Assembly (NCBI RefSeq): GCF_000242455.2
Contig: NC_019892.1
Coordinates: 1,674,001 to 1,738,000, forward strand
Direction of reading: 5' to 3'
DNA length: 64,000 nt
Source: Singulisphaera acidiphila DSM 18658
GTDB lineage: Bacteria; Planctomycetota; Planctomycetia; Isosphaerales; Isosphaeraceae
In this document: positions 27,952 to 37,789 of the stretch, one piece after another
Layout: each line of letters starts with the position of its first letter
How positions within the stretch are numbered: the first letter of the stretch is position 1
Notes under the pieces: model-generated
What the model saw: only the letters and a program-made list of their open reading frames with translations
What the model was told of the DNA's origin: nothing
Database searches by the model: none
Made by a program: the position numbers and the translations under genes

Positions 27952-28488
27952 GACTGGGGATCTGGCTCTTCGTTTTTCGATCATCGATACTTCATCGAAC
28001 ATTCATTAGGCATTTCCCACTTCGCGTCGTAGGATCATATCGACGTAGGCCCCAACCAATCAGGTCTGGGGCCTGGCTTCCTGACGAACTCGATCTGAGG
28101 GTGTGCTACCTCCCGAATATCCTCGCCCCCTCTTGGCGACGAATCACGTGTTGACCGACTCTCATTGGCGAGGTCGCTGCGATCCCCCCCTCTTCGCGGC
28201 CTCGGGACCAAGAAGTCGGTGCGAAATCATTGATTTTGAGCGGTGACTCGTTAGGTCAAGCTTAACGAGTCCTGGTCATGGCCTGATTTTGTTGAACCCA
28301 TGAATCGGTAGGCGTCATGCGGCCGGGGCCTTCCCCGGAGCCTGATCCGTCTGGGTTCGCTCTGCGCGCCTGTCGTGGTCGTGCCGTATTTTGATCGAGA
28401 TGTGTCGAATCCCCGAGGGATCCGGGGCGACTTGTCGATAGGAATGGCTTCCGTCCGTGGCCGTTCGATCCTCCGAACCCAATGTGAC
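27952..28488. other. Intergenic region
   Basis: About 540 bases between dnaE and the lipoprotein gene. No gene or clear terminator recognised. Confidence 0.4.
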
Positions 28489-29019
28489 ATGAGAATGTTT
28501 TTCAACAGAATCCAATCGCTGACGGGAAGGTCTCGTTTCAGCCGTCGACCCCTCTGGCTGGTTTGCGCCTGCCTTTCGACCCTCGCTGGCTGCGGCTCGT
28601 CCGATGGTGCCGCGGGAAAGGTCACGGTCTATCCAGTCAAGGGGAAGGTCCTGTTGGCCGACGGCCAGCCATTGACCTCAGGCCGTGTGGTCTTCATGCC
28701 GTTGGGAGAGTTAATGATCGAGTCGTCCGGACCGATTGGTTCCGACGGAACTTTTTCACTCAGCACGGGCGTGTCGGGTGAGGGCGCCCCAGCGGGAGAT
28801 TTCCGGGTCAAGATCGAGCCTGACGACTCGAATCTCGCCGTTGCGAAGCCGGGAACCAAGAGCATGGCCAAGCGAAAGCTGCCTTTTCCTCCCCAATATG
28901 CGGACGAGGAAACATCGGGGCTGAAGATCACCATCAAACCCGAGCCCAATGACTTGCCGCCCATCCGTCTCCAGAAGACGGCCCCCAGATCGGTTGCCTC
29001 GGTTCGTGTTAGCGACTGA
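28489..29019 (+). CDS. Lipoprotein with transthyretin-like (carboxypeptidase-regulatory) fold
   Basis: 176 residues from ATG 28489. The signal ends in the lipobox LAGC (CLSTLAGCGSS), so the protein is probably lipidated. The body VYPVKGKVLLADGQPLTSGRVVFMPLG...GSDGTFSLST is the planctomycete beta-sandwich lipoprotein pattern seen upstream of DUF1559 genes. It ends about 70 bases before the DUF1559 gene at 29092, so the two are probably co-transcribed. Function unknown. Confidence 0.8.
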   Translation: MRMFFNRIQSLTGRSRFSRRPLWLVCACLSTLAGCGSSDGAAGKVTVYPVKGKVLLADGQPLTSGRVVFMPLGELMIESSGPIGSDGTFSLSTGVSGEGAPAGDFRVKIEPDDSNLAVAKPGTKSMAKRKLPFPPQYADEETSGLKITIKPEPNDLPPIRLQKTAPRSVASVRVSD

Positions 29020-29091
29020 TTGATAACAACAGCATACGAGTGGTGATTGACTCGATTTGTTTTGCCACGGTCTTGAAACAAGGATTCTCTG

Positions 29092-30165
29092 ATGAGATTG
29101 AGAACGCGTCGGTCCGGCTTTACCTTGATTGAACTGCTTGTTGTGATTGCGATCATTGCTGTGTTGATCGCGCTTCTGTTACCCGCAGTCCAGGCGGCAC
29201 GCGAGGCGGCTCGCCGCTCTCAGTGCACCAATAATCTCAAGCAACTCGGCCTGGCCTTGCACAACTATGAGAGCAGCAATGGGAGCTTCCCTCCCGGCGG
29301 CGAGTCAACCAATTTCAAAGCGACGACGCCCGCCACGCAATTCGTTGATGGCGGCTGGAGTACGTTGGCTCGCATCTTACCGTACATGGAAGGTGGTGCC
29401 ACGTTCAACACGCTGAACTTCACCGTTGACTACAACGAGCTCACCGGGATGAATTACACCGGCGCTTCGTCTGTGGTGAGTGTTTTCCTCTGTCCCTCGT
29501 CAACGCGGAGCGGCGGAGGACGCGACTCCTGGAGTGCCAGCGCCCAATCGCCCGAGGAGGCTGTGGGAGGCAACAAGGGCTACGGCTATGCCGACTACGG
29601 CGCAACGTGCTACACCGACATCAACCCGGCGGGCCAGTCGACGGGTTATTCCGCTGCGACGCCTTACCGGCTCAAGACCTCTCGAGCCAACGGCCTCTTG
29701 AAGGAAGGGCAAACTCGCATTGCCGAGGCCATTGACGGTACGAGCAACACGATGGCCATTGGCGAGGACGCCGGACGTGATGAGAGCTTCCTGAGCCCGT
29801 ACACGGAAGGCTACTATGACGGTACCAACACCCGCCCCGTCCTGGGCCAGGGGCCGGCCGGTGGGACAGGTGCCTACCGACGTTACTGGCGCTGGGCCGA
29901 GCCCGATGGTGCCTATGGAGTCTCCGGAGCGCCCAATAACAAGGCTCGTCCCATGAAAGAAACCTCATCATGGCCCAGCACGGTTGGAACCGCCGGCAAC
30001 AACGCCGGGGCCAACGACGAACTGTTCTCGTTCCACTCGGGTGGAGTCAACGCCCTCTTCGGCGATGGTAGCGTCCGATTCATCAAGGACAGCATCAACG
30101 TCGTCACCCTCCGCAGCCTCGTGACCCTCTCGGGCGGCGAGGTGGTCTCGGCTGACTCGTTCTGA
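29092..30165 (+). CDS. DUF1559 pseudopilin-like protein (2)
   Basis: 357 residues, ATG 29092, AAGGA about 9 bases upstream. N-terminus [18 protein letters not shown] then [22 protein letters not shown]-terminus [20 protein letters not shown] ending [11 protein letters not shown]. It is preceded by a lipoprotein gene and followed by a strong terminator, so the two form a short operon. As for the other members, it is probably processed by prepilin peptidase; role unknown. Confidence 0.95.
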   Translation: MRLRTRRSGFTLIELLVVIAIIAVLIALLLPAVQAAREAARRSQCTNNLKQLGLALHNYESSNGSFPPGGESTNFKATTPATQFVDGGWSTLARILPYMEGGATFNTLNFTVDYNELTGMNYTGASSVVSVFLCPSSTRSGGGRDSWSASAQSPEEAVGGNKGYGYADYGATCYTDINPAGQSTGYSAATPYRLKTSRANGLLKEGQTRIAEAIDGTSNTMAIGEDAGRDESFLSPYTEGYYDGTNTRPVLGQGPAGGTGAYRRYWRWAEPDGAYGVSGAPNNKARPMKETSSWPSTVGTAGNNAGANDELFSFHSGGVNALFGDGSVRFIKDSINVVTLRSLVTLSGGEVVSADSF

Positions 30166-30203
30166 CCTGACATCGTCCTTGATTTGTACCAGCATCACGA
30201 GCG

Positions 30204-30238
30204 AGGCCCGAGATCCGCATGGATCTCGGGCCTTCTTT
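30204..30238 (+). terminator. Rho-independent terminator after DUF1559 (2)
   Basis: GGCCCGAGATCC (30205-30216) pairs perfectly with GGATCTCGGGCC (30221-30232) around GCAT, followed by TTCTTT. Confidence 0.88.
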
Positions 30239-30560
30239 GATTTTCAACAACCCGATAGCCGGGAAGAGCGGGGTGCTACGTTGAACCCGGCGGCCTGGTT
30301 GATGACGGCGGCTTGCCCTGAACCTCTTGTGGCTGCGCCGCCCGATCAAAACCAACCTTGTTTTCTGGTTCGGCCCACCTATTTTCATGAATCGCGAGAT
30401 GATTCCCGGCCTGTTCCTTGGGACTGAACACAACCAACGATTTCCAGGCTCGGCCGGGAGTGGTGACTCAGCTTCCATGATTCGTGAGCCATCCGAGCGT
30501 AAATCGATTGAGCCAGGGGTGAAGTTGCTGGAAAATATTTGATATGTTTATGTATGGAAA

Positions 30561-30618
30561 CCCCGGAGGGGGGACCGTCAGAGCCAGCCTTGGGCCCTTG
30601 ACGGTCTTCCCTCCGGGG
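30561..30618 (-). terminator. Long stem-loop, probable terminator of the minus-strand gene
   Basis: A 20-base arm at 30561-30580 (starts CCCCGGAGGG) pairs with 30599-30618, with two wobble-type positions. Read on the minus strand it follows the stop of the gene at 30712 and is followed by TTTCCATACAT. The loop is 18 bases. It could end transcription from both sides. Confidence 0.6.
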
Positions 30619-30711
30619 CTCGTCGGTTACCGACATGTCTTCAATTGGGCCGGTTGCGATGTGAGACCGCAATCGGGGTTTCGCATCGACCCACTCACGG
30701 CCTGGCGGAGG

Positions 30712-31152
30712 TCAGCGGGTCCGCTTCTCTTGCTCGGCTTTGGCGAGCTTGGACGGGGAGTTGATGAAGCATTCCATCGACGAAGACGCGGCGGTTTCAG
30801 GCGCGGCCAGTCTGAGGCCTCGGCGGACGGTTCGATTGGCTTGGCCTGCTTCGCGGATCGTGATCGAGAAGGCACATTCCCGGTCGCCGCTGGAAGTTGT
30901 CACATCGTCGAGGCGAAGGGTTTGTAAGCCGCTCTGATCGACGTGCTGGCGGACCGTGCGGAATTGGCAGCCCGAGTGGCCTGGTTTGATTTCGACGTCG
31001 CAGCCGTCTCGATCGAGGCCGGCGATTCGCAGTTGAAGGTAGACGGTGTTCGTCTTCGTCGCGGGCTTCTCGCCGGCCTTCGCCGGGCGAGCGAGAGGAA
31101 GAACGATCCCCACGGCGACGGTCAAAGCGGCCATCCATGACCTGCCCTGCAT
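30712..31152 (-). CDS. Secreted protein of unknown function
   Basis: 146 residues from ATG 31152, with AAAGGAG upstream. A signal peptide (residues 1-27, MQGRSWMAALTVAVGIVLPL...) is followed by TNTVYLQLRIAGLDRDGCDVEI and two further beta-strand-like segments. Two or three Cys (GCDVEI, GCQFRT, ECAF) could form a disulfide outside the membrane. No family recognised. The C-terminus is Lys/Glu/Arg-rich. Confidence 0.7.
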   Translation of the reverse strand: MQGRSWMAALTVAVGIVLPLARPAKAGEKPATKTNTVYLQLRIAGLDRDGCDVEIKPGHSGCQFRTVRQHVDQSGLQTLRLDDVTTSSGDRECAFSITIREAGQANRTVRRGLRLAAPETAASSSMECFINSPSKLAKAEQEKRTR

Positions 31153-31342
31153 CGGTTCCACTCCTTTGGCTGGTTGGTTCGAGAAGATCCTCCGGAATTG
31201 GTGCGGCGACGTGGGTGTAGGGGCGAGCGGCAAAATACTCTGGCTCGCCGATCGACGCAAGGTCAGATCAAGATCAAGCGAGGTCGGCGCGCAAGTCGGC
31301 GTGGGCAACGCAACGCGGGCTCTAAGCTGGCGTCGGGGGAGG

Positions 31343-32080
31343 TCAGATTGTTCGTCCGCCGTCGGCGACGAGGACCTGGCCGGTCATCAACGTCGTGCCG
31401 TTGGCGAGGAAGAGGGTGACGTCCGCGATATCGTCAGCGGAGGCAGGGCGCTTCAGGGGGGTCGACTTCATGGCTTGCTCGACCATGTCTTGGTGGTCGG
31501 CCAGCCATCGGGTTTGCACCGGGCCGGGGGCCACGGCATTCACGCGGACTTCCGGGGCGAACGCCTTTGCCAGGCTCTTGGTCATGGTGATGACCCCCCC
31601 TTTGCTCGCCGCGCAGGCGATCGAGCTTCCCGACCCTGCCATGCCCGCCACCGAGGCGATGTTGACGATGTTTCCCTTGCGCGCCTTGAGGTAGGGCATC
31701 GCCGCGCGGCAGGCGAAGAAGGTTCCCTTCAGGTTCACGTCGAGGATTTCGTCCCAGACCTGGTCGGTCAACCCTTCCAGGTCGTGGTGGGCCACGAAGA
31801 ACGTGGTCGCTGCGTTGTTGACGAGGACGTCGAGCCCGCCGAATTCCTCGGCGGTCCGTTCGACCATCGCACGAACGGCTGTGTCGTCGGCGACGTCCGC
31901 CTGGATAACGAGCGCCTCTCCGCCTCGTTCGCGAACGCCGTCAGCGGTCTCTTCGGCCTCGGATCGCGACTTCGAGTAGTTGACCGTGACCGCGAATCCG
32001 AAGCTGGCGAATCTCCAGGCCACCGCCCGGCCGATCCCCGTTGCCGATCCTGTCACTAGCGCGACGCGTTCCCGTCCCAT
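31343..32080 (-). CDS. Short-chain dehydrogenase/reductase lacking the catalytic Tyr
   Basis: 245 residues. Rossmann motif VTGSATGIGRAVA (residues 10-22), NNAA, and the C-terminal VNAVAPGPVQTRW and GQVLVADGGRT are classical SDR. The active site should be S...YxxxK; here the sequence around residue 156 is SSIACAASKGG, so Tyr156 is Cys (codon TGC at 31613-31615) while Lys160 stays. The Ser (NIASVAG) is kept. Without Tyr, normal oxidoreductase chemistry is doubtful. It is the last gene of the minus-strand run after nuoM, 90 bases away. Confidence 0.9.
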   Translation of the reverse strand: MGRERVALVTGSATGIGRAVAWRFASFGFAVTVNYSKSRSEAEETADGVRERGGEALVIQADVADDTAVRAMVERTAEEFGGLDVLVNNAATTFFVAHHDLEGLTDQVWDEILDVNLKGTFFACRAAMPYLKARKGNIVNIASVAGMAGSGSSIACAASKGGVITMTKSLAKAFAPEVRVNAVAPGPVQTRWLADHQDMVEQAMKSTPLKRPASADDIADVTLFLANGTTLMTGQVLVADGGRTI

Positions 32081-32169
32081 GGCACGTCAACCTCAGAGCG
32101 AGTCAGTCGGTGGGGAAAAAAATCTTCCCCACCGCCCGCCTCAGGGACATGGATCCAAACGCTCTCGGC

Positions 32170-33909
32170 TCAGCGGCTCTGGACCACGGGAAGGGCAACC
32201 TCGGTAACGACCTTGGCTTGGCGGACCGTCTCGTTGCTCTCCAGACGGGCGGATGCCACGGCGACGTCACGAACCATCCGCTCGACCGACGGGCTCATCC
32301 AACTCAGCAGGAACTGCTGGGGGAAGACGCCCAGGGCCACGGTGAGGACGACCAAGGGGATCGAGATCGCCCACTCCCGAGGTGTGAGGTCGGGCAGACC
32401 ACGGTACTGCTCGTTCCGGCCCAGGAAGACGCGTTGAAGCGTCCAGAGGATATAGGCGGCGGTCAGAACCACGGCGGCGGCGGCGAGGATGGCCAGGAGC
32501 TTGCTGTAGTTGAACGTGGAGAGAACCACGAAGGCTTCGGCAATGAACCCGCAGAGCCCCGGTAGCCCCATTGACCCGAAGAAGATCAGGAACGAGATGG
32601 CACCGTAAGCGGGCATCGACGTGAGCAGCCCCCCCAGCTTCTTGAGGTCACGGGTGTGGGCTCGCTCGTAGATCACGCCCACCAAGAAGAACATGCCGGT
32701 GGAGGTGATCCCGTGAGCGATCATCATGAACATCGCGCCGTTGACGCCAAAGGCGTAGTAGCGCGGGTCGTCGGTCAGGTTCATCGCGGCCATGCCGAGC
32801 GTCACGTAGCCCATGTGGCTGACCGAGCTGTAGGCGACCAGCTTCTTGAAGTCGGTCTGCGCCATCGCCACCAAGGCCCCGTAGAGGATGCTGAAGACAC
32901 CCAGGACAGCGACCGGGTAGGCAAACTCAATCGCACCGAGCGGCGCGAGCGGCCAGGCGAGCCGGATCAGGCCGTAGCCGCCGATCTTGAGCAAGACCCC
33001 CGCGAGGATCATGCTGATCGGGGTCGGTGCCTGCACGTGGGCGTCGGGCAACCACGTGTGGAACGGGAACGACGGCAGCTTGATGCAGAAGCCGACCAGG
33101 AAGAGGCCGAAGATCCAGCGCTGGACCGAGACGCCGTAGTACCCCGTCTCGCTGGCGATCTGGGACAAGGCCACGATATCGAAGGTGTGGGCGCTGAACG
33201 CTTGGCCGTGGAGCATGGCTTGGGGCACTCCCGCCACCAGCGGATCGCCCGGCCAGAAGTAGAGGAGCAGGATGGCGACCAGGATGAAGACCGACCCGAA
33301 GAGCGTGTAGAGGAGGAATTTGATCGCCGCATACTCGCGGTTCTCACCCCCCCAGACGCCGATCAGGAAGTACATCGGCAGCAGCATCACTTCAAAGAAG
33401 ACGTAGAAGAGGAACATGTCGAGCGATAGGAAGACGCCCATCATGCTCGCCGTGAGCAGCAAGTAGAGAGAGAAGTATCCCTTCACCTGCTTGTCGATAT
33501 TCCACGAGGCCAGGCAGGCCAGTACGCTCACCAGGCCGGTGAGCAGGACCAGGCTCAGGCTGATTCCATCAAGGCCGAGGTAATACTGGATGTTGAAGTA
33601 GGGGATCCAAGTCCGCCGGACGACCAGGTCGCCGAGAGCCGGGCCGACTTCGGTGGCGGTCGGGGTGTCCGTGGCGTTCGTCACGTTGAGCGCATTGCGC
33701 TCGGCCCGTTCGCGTAACGGGGCCGAGGCGTTCGAGCCCGGCTGGACGTAGGTGCCGTAGGCCACCAGAGTCAAGACAAAGGTCGCGAGCGTGATCGCCA
33801 GCGCAGTCCCTTTGATCGCCGTCTCGGCCCGTTTCGGGATCAGGAGGACGCCGATGGCTCCGAGCAAAGGGAGCAGCCAGAGCAGTGTCAGCAGAAGGTC
33901 GTCGCTCAT
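32170..33909 (-). CDS. nuoM: NADH-quinone oxidoreductase subunit M
   Basis: 579 residues, about 14 hydrophobic segments, consistent with the antiporter-like NuoM. Motifs: SLDMFLFYVFFEVMLLPMY with the essential Glu, PFHTWLPDAHVQAPTPISM with Lys nearby (VLLKIGGYGL), and QTDFKKLVAYSSVSHMGY. It is a proton-pumping module of complex I in the inner membrane. A residue 45-95 insertion with Asn/Thr-rich sequence (NALNVTNATDTPTATE) faces outside and is longer than usual. It follows nuoL by 87 bases. Confidence 0.97.
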   Translation of the reverse strand: MSDDLLLTLLWLLPLLGAIGVLLIPKRAETAIKGTALAITLATFVLTLVAYGTYVQPGSNASAPLRERAERNALNVTNATDTPTATEVGPALGDLVVRRTWIPYFNIQYYLGLDGISLSLVLLTGLVSVLACLASWNIDKQVKGYFSLYLLLTASMMGVFLSLDMFLFYVFFEVMLLPMYFLIGVWGGENREYAAIKFLLYTLFGSVFILVAILLLYFWPGDPLVAGVPQAMLHGQAFSAHTFDIVALSQIASETGYYGVSVQRWIFGLFLVGFCIKLPSFPFHTWLPDAHVQAPTPISMILAGVLLKIGGYGLIRLAWPLAPLGAIEFAYPVAVLGVFSILYGALVAMAQTDFKKLVAYSSVSHMGYVTLGMAAMNLTDDPRYYAFGVNGAMFMMIAHGITSTGMFFLVGVIYERAHTRDLKKLGGLLTSMPAYGAISFLIFFGSMGLPGLCGFIAEAFVVLSTFNYSKLLAILAAAAVVLTAAYILWTLQRVFLGRNEQYRGLPDLTPREWAISIPLVVLTVALGVFPQQFLLSWMSPSVERMVRDVAVASARLESNETVRQAKVVTEVALPVVQSR

Positions 33910-33996
33910 GACGTTGGCACCACTTCGAGGAGAGTCAAAGGTCGTGGAATGACGTTGTACGGCGAACGGAACCGGTCCGGATCGCTCAAAAAAATG

Positions 33997-36360
33997 TCAG
34001 GGGCGGACCCAGGAGAACACGCCTACGAACAAGCCGACCAAGGCGACGGCCAGGAACATCAGGTAGTTGCGGATGCGGCCGGTCTGGAGCCCGCGGCTCC
34101 AGTCGCCCACGGAATAAACGGTTCGCGCGGTCAGGTTGACCAACGAGTCGACGGCCACCCGATCAAAAATCCCCTCCGCCTTGCTCAAGAGGAGAGTCAC
34201 TTTCGCGACGCCGTTGACCGCCGCGTCAATGACCCGCCGATCGAACTCGCTGCAGAGCCGAGCGAGAGCCAGGGTCGGTTTCACCAGAGCAACGTCATAC
34301 AGCTCGTCGAAATACCACTTGTTGACGAAGAAGCCGTAGAGTCCACCCAGCCGCTCGGCAGCCAGACGCGCATCCTGCCGCTTCCGGAAAACGTAGGGGA
34401 GCGGCGGCGCGTAGAAGAGGATGCCCAGGCCGACCCCGACCGCGAGGATCAGGACCGATGCGCCCATCGCCAGCAAGTGCGATTGGTGGAGCGATTCCAC
34501 ATGAACTTGCCTGACGACCGGCTCGCCGTATTCGAGCATTCGCTCAACCACTGGCTTGGCGATGTCGGAGGTCGACACCGGCAGGATCGTGAACGGGTAG
34601 CCGATGATGATCGTTGGCACGGCCAGAATCATGAGCGGCCAGGTCATGATCGGGGGGCTCTCATGAGCGTGGTCGTAAGGATTGCCGTGGTGGTGGTCGC
34701 CATGACCGTGCGCACCACCGTGGTCATGCCCATGAGCTGCGGCCGGATAGCCTCGGGGCTCACCGGCGAAGACCAGGAACCACATCCGAAACATGTAGAA
34801 GGCCGTGATCGCTGCGCCGATTGCGGGGAGCACGAACAGCAGAATGTGCTGCGTATTGTGTTCGCCGAAGACGAAGTAGATCGAGGAGGCGAGGATCGCA
34901 TCCTTCGAGTAGAAACCGCTGAAGAGCGGCACCCCGGAAATCGCGAGCGTCGCCGCAAGCATTGTGTAGGCTGTGATCGGCATCTTCTTACGCAGGCCAC
35001 CCAGCACCGGCATTTCATAGGTGTGGACGGCGTGGTAGATGCTCCCTGCCCCCAGGAACAAGAGCGCTTTGAAGAACGCATGCGTCAGGAGGTGGAAGAG
35101 CCCGGCGGACCAGCCGCCGACTCCGAGCCCGAGCATCATGAAGCCGAGCTGGCTGACGGTCGAGTACGCGAGCACCTTCTTGTAGTCGGTCTGCACCGCC
35201 GCGATCGTGGCTGCGATGAAGAGGGTGACGGCCCCGGTATAAGCAATGTAGAGTTGAACGTCGGGCGTGAAGAGTGGGAAGAAGCGGCCCACCAGGTACA
35301 CCCCCGCCGCCACCATCGTGGCCGCATGGATCAAGGCGGAAACCGGGGTTGGGCCGGCCATTGCGTCCGGAAGCCAGACATGCAGCGGGAACTGGGCGCT
35401 CTTACCGGCGCAGCCGGCGAAAATCCCGAGCCCCGCCAGGGTTAATGCCCAGAACGGAATCTGCAAAGGCTTACCGGTCCCCTCACTCTTGAGGACCTGG
35501 CCCGTCTCCTGGTTATGAAGCACGACGACGGCCGTATCACCGGCAGCCGACGCCTCGACATTCAGGCGTCCCGTCTTATCACGGAGCGAGTGGTTGATCG
35601 TGTTGATATCGAACGTGCCGAAGCTGGTCCAGATCAGGCCCAGACCGATGAGCATCCCGACGTCGCCCACCCGGTTGACGATGAACGCCTTGTTCGCCGC
35701 GTTGGAATTCTTCTTCTCTTCATACCAGAAGCCGACAAGGAGGTACGAGCAGACGCCGACCAACTCCCAGAACATGAAGATCATGAAGATGTTGGCCGAG
35801 GCGACCAGGCCGAGCATCGAGAAGCAGAAGAGCGAAAGGTACGTGAAGAACCGGGGGTAGCCCGGGTCGTCATGCATGTACCCCATCGAGTAGATATGAA
35901 TCAACGTGGCAATGAACGTGACCATCAAGAACATGATCACGGTCAGGTTGTCGATGTGGACGGCCAGCGGGATCACCAGCGAGGGGCCGGCAATCTGGCC
36001 CACAACGGGAACGGCCTGGCTACCGCCAATGACCCAGTCGTAGCTTGCTCGCCAAACGAGCGGCCCTTTGGCATGCTCCGCTGGCTCGTCGTGCGAATCC
36101 TCGGCCGGGGTTGCTTCCGCCGCTGCGCCCGGCTCGGCATGAGCGGAGGCGTGTGGGTGGTGCGAGGCCAAGACCCCTTCCGCCTCGACGAAGAAGTAGT
36201 CGATGAACCCAACCGCGCTCAGGAGGAATGAGAGGCCGATGGCCCCGGTCGCCAGGTAGGCGTTCAAACGGCCGAGCAGGCGGATCCCGATTAACTCGAT
36301 GGTAAACGCGGCCAAGGGGATCAGCACCGCGGCCACATAAAGCCCAGCCTGCCAGCTCAT
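33997..36360 (-). CDS. nuoL: NADH-quinone oxidoreductase subunit L
   Basis: 787 residues from ATG 36360, preceded by GAGGGGA. It is a long NuoL (usual length 610-680). The core has FMFWELVGVCSYLLVGFWYE, SAQFPLHVWLPDAMAGPTPV, SALIHAATMVAAGVYLVGR, and QTDYKKVLAYSTVSQLGFMM. Extra length comes from an Ala/Glu/His-rich insert at 61-98 (HHPHASAHAEPG...) and a His/Gly-rich loop at about 540-566 (HGHDHGGAHGHGDHHHG) that could bind metal. The C-terminus (about 650-787) includes the lateral helix region. nuoK, nuoJ and nuoN are not adjacent. Confidence 0.97.
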   Translation of the reverse strand: MSWQAGLYVAAVLIPLAAFTIELIGIRLLGRLNAYLATGAIGLSFLLSAVGFIDYFFVEAEGVLASHHPHASAHAEPGAAAEATPAEDSHDEPAEHAKGPLVWRASYDWVIGGSQAVPVVGQIAGPSLVIPLAVHIDNLTVIMFLMVTFIATLIHIYSMGYMHDDPGYPRFFTYLSLFCFSMLGLVASANIFMIFMFWELVGVCSYLLVGFWYEEKKNSNAANKAFIVNRVGDVGMLIGLGLIWTSFGTFDINTINHSLRDKTGRLNVEASAAGDTAVVVLHNQETGQVLKSEGTGKPLQIPFWALTLAGLGIFAGCAGKSAQFPLHVWLPDAMAGPTPVSALIHAATMVAAGVYLVGRFFPLFTPDVQLYIAYTGAVTLFIAATIAAVQTDYKKVLAYSTVSQLGFMMLGLGVGGWSAGLFHLLTHAFFKALLFLGAGSIYHAVHTYEMPVLGGLRKKMPITAYTMLAATLAISGVPLFSGFYSKDAILASSIYFVFGEHNTQHILLFVLPAIGAAITAFYMFRMWFLVFAGEPRGYPAAAHGHDHGGAHGHGDHHHGNPYDHAHESPPIMTWPLMILAVPTIIIGYPFTILPVSTSDIAKPVVERMLEYGEPVVRQVHVESLHQSHLLAMGASVLILAVGVGLGILFYAPPLPYVFRKRQDARLAAERLGGLYGFFVNKWYFDELYDVALVKPTLALARLCSEFDRRVIDAAVNGVAKVTLLLSKAEGIFDRVAVDSLVNLTARTVYSVGDWSRGLQTGRIRNYLMFLAVALVGLFVGVFSWVRP

Positions 36361-36428
36361 TTCGTCCCCTCGATCATGTGGGTGTCCTGGTCCTGGAGGG
36401 TCGTCTGGGGAGAGGCTGAAATATGGCA

Positions 36429-36455
36429 CAGGGGTTGTCGCATTGCAACCCCCTG
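36429..36455 (-). terminator. Hairpin between moeB and nuoL
   Basis: CAGGGGTTG (36429-36437) pairs with CAACCCCCTG (36446-36455, one bulge). On the minus strand it is followed by TGCCATATTTC. It may reduce read-through from the upstream moeB gene into nuoL. Confidence 0.45.
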
Positions 36456-36558
36456 CCGGCATCCCCGCACGGTTTCGGTCGCCTGCCAGTCGAGGGCTAT
36501 GGGACGATGAGCTGAATGACCCCCGCTGTCGCGAAAGTGACGGTGATTTGGCCTCGGA

Positions 36559-37755
36559 TCAATAGGTCGGCAAGGTCGGATCGACATCCTTGATCCAGGC
36601 GAGAATCCCGCCTGTGAGATTTCGGAGCGATTCGAAACCGGCGTCATTGAGAAGGGCGATCGCCTTGGCGCTTCGGACGCCGCTCTTGCAGTGGACGATC
36701 ATCGCCGTGCCGCGATCGAGTTCCGCGAGTCGATTCGGCAACTCGGGCAAAGGGATGACGGTCGACCCGGCGATCCGGCAGATGGCGATTTCTTCGGGGT
36801 TGCGGACGTCGAGGATAAAAGGCCGTTCCCCTCGATCCTGCATCGCTTTCAGCTCGAGCGGCGCGATCACGTTGCTCGCGGGAGCCTTCGTCTCGGTTGC
36901 GGTGTCGACGACGGGGACGCCGCAAAACTGTTGATAGTCGATCAGGCCGGTGATCGTCGGGTTGGGACCGCAGATCGGGCACTTCGGGTTCTTCCGGACC
37001 TTCATCTCGCGGAAGCTCATATCGAGCGCGTCGTAGAGCAGGAGTCGCCCGGTCAACGGCCGGCCGGTGCCGAGCAGAAGCTTGACCGTTTCGGTCGCTT
37101 GAACGATCCCGATCAGGCCCGGCAAGATCCCCAGGACTCCCCCCTCGGCGCAGTTCGGCACGAGGTCGGGTGGCGGCGGCTCGGGATAGAGGCAGCGGTA
37201 GCAGGGACCGTGCGGCGGAAAGAACACCGAGGCCTGGCCGTCGAATCGGAAGATCGAGCCGTAGACGTTCGGTTTGCCCAGCAGGACGCAGGCGTCGTTG
37301 GCGAGGTAGCGGGTAGGGAAGTTGTCGGTGCCGTCGACGATCACGTCGTAATCGGCGAAGATTTCCAGGGCGTTACTGCTATCGATCGGATGCTCGTGCC
37401 GAATGATGTTCAGCCCGGGATTGATCGCCTACAGCTTTTCCTGGGCGCTTGTGACTTTGGGCCGGCCAACGTCGGCGGTGAAGTGAATGATCTGCCGTTG
37501 AAGGTTGGAGACGTCGACGACGTCGAAGTCAACCAGGCCGATCGTCCCGACCCCGGCGGCGGCCAGGTAGAGGGTCAAAGGGGCTCCGAGGCCCCCTGTT
37601 CCAATGCAGAGGACCTTGGAGGCTTTGAGCCTCTGCTGACCATTCATCGCAACTTCCGGCATGATGAGATGCCGGGCGTAGCGCTGAATTTCGGCGGAGG
37701 AAAGCGGCGAAGCGGCAGGCCGTTCGCCGAGGAGGTCGATCGGAGGTATGTTCAT
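36559..37755 (-). pseudogene. moeB: MoeB/ThiF-type adenylyltransferase-rhodanese fusion with in-frame amber codon
   Basis: One frame of 399 codons, broken only by TAG at 37429-37431 (codon 109). Before it: RYARHLIMPEV, KVLCIGTGGLGAPLTLYLA (ATP site) and DVVDVSNLQRQI. After it, in the same frame: AINPGLNI, VDGTDNFPTRYLAND, zinc cysteines in CYRCLYP and CPICG, and a C-terminal rhodanese domain with the active Cys in VHCKSGVRS. Such MoeZ-type enzymes activate the sulfur-carrier tails of MoaD/ThiS-like proteins. The stop replaces a variable residue (CAG to TAG would do). It could be a recent nonsense mutation, a sequence error, or read-through. It lies 34 bases after fabF. Confidence 0.85.
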
Positions 37756-37789
37756 CGTCTCGTGGTGCCTAACCTGGAATACGTCCGAC

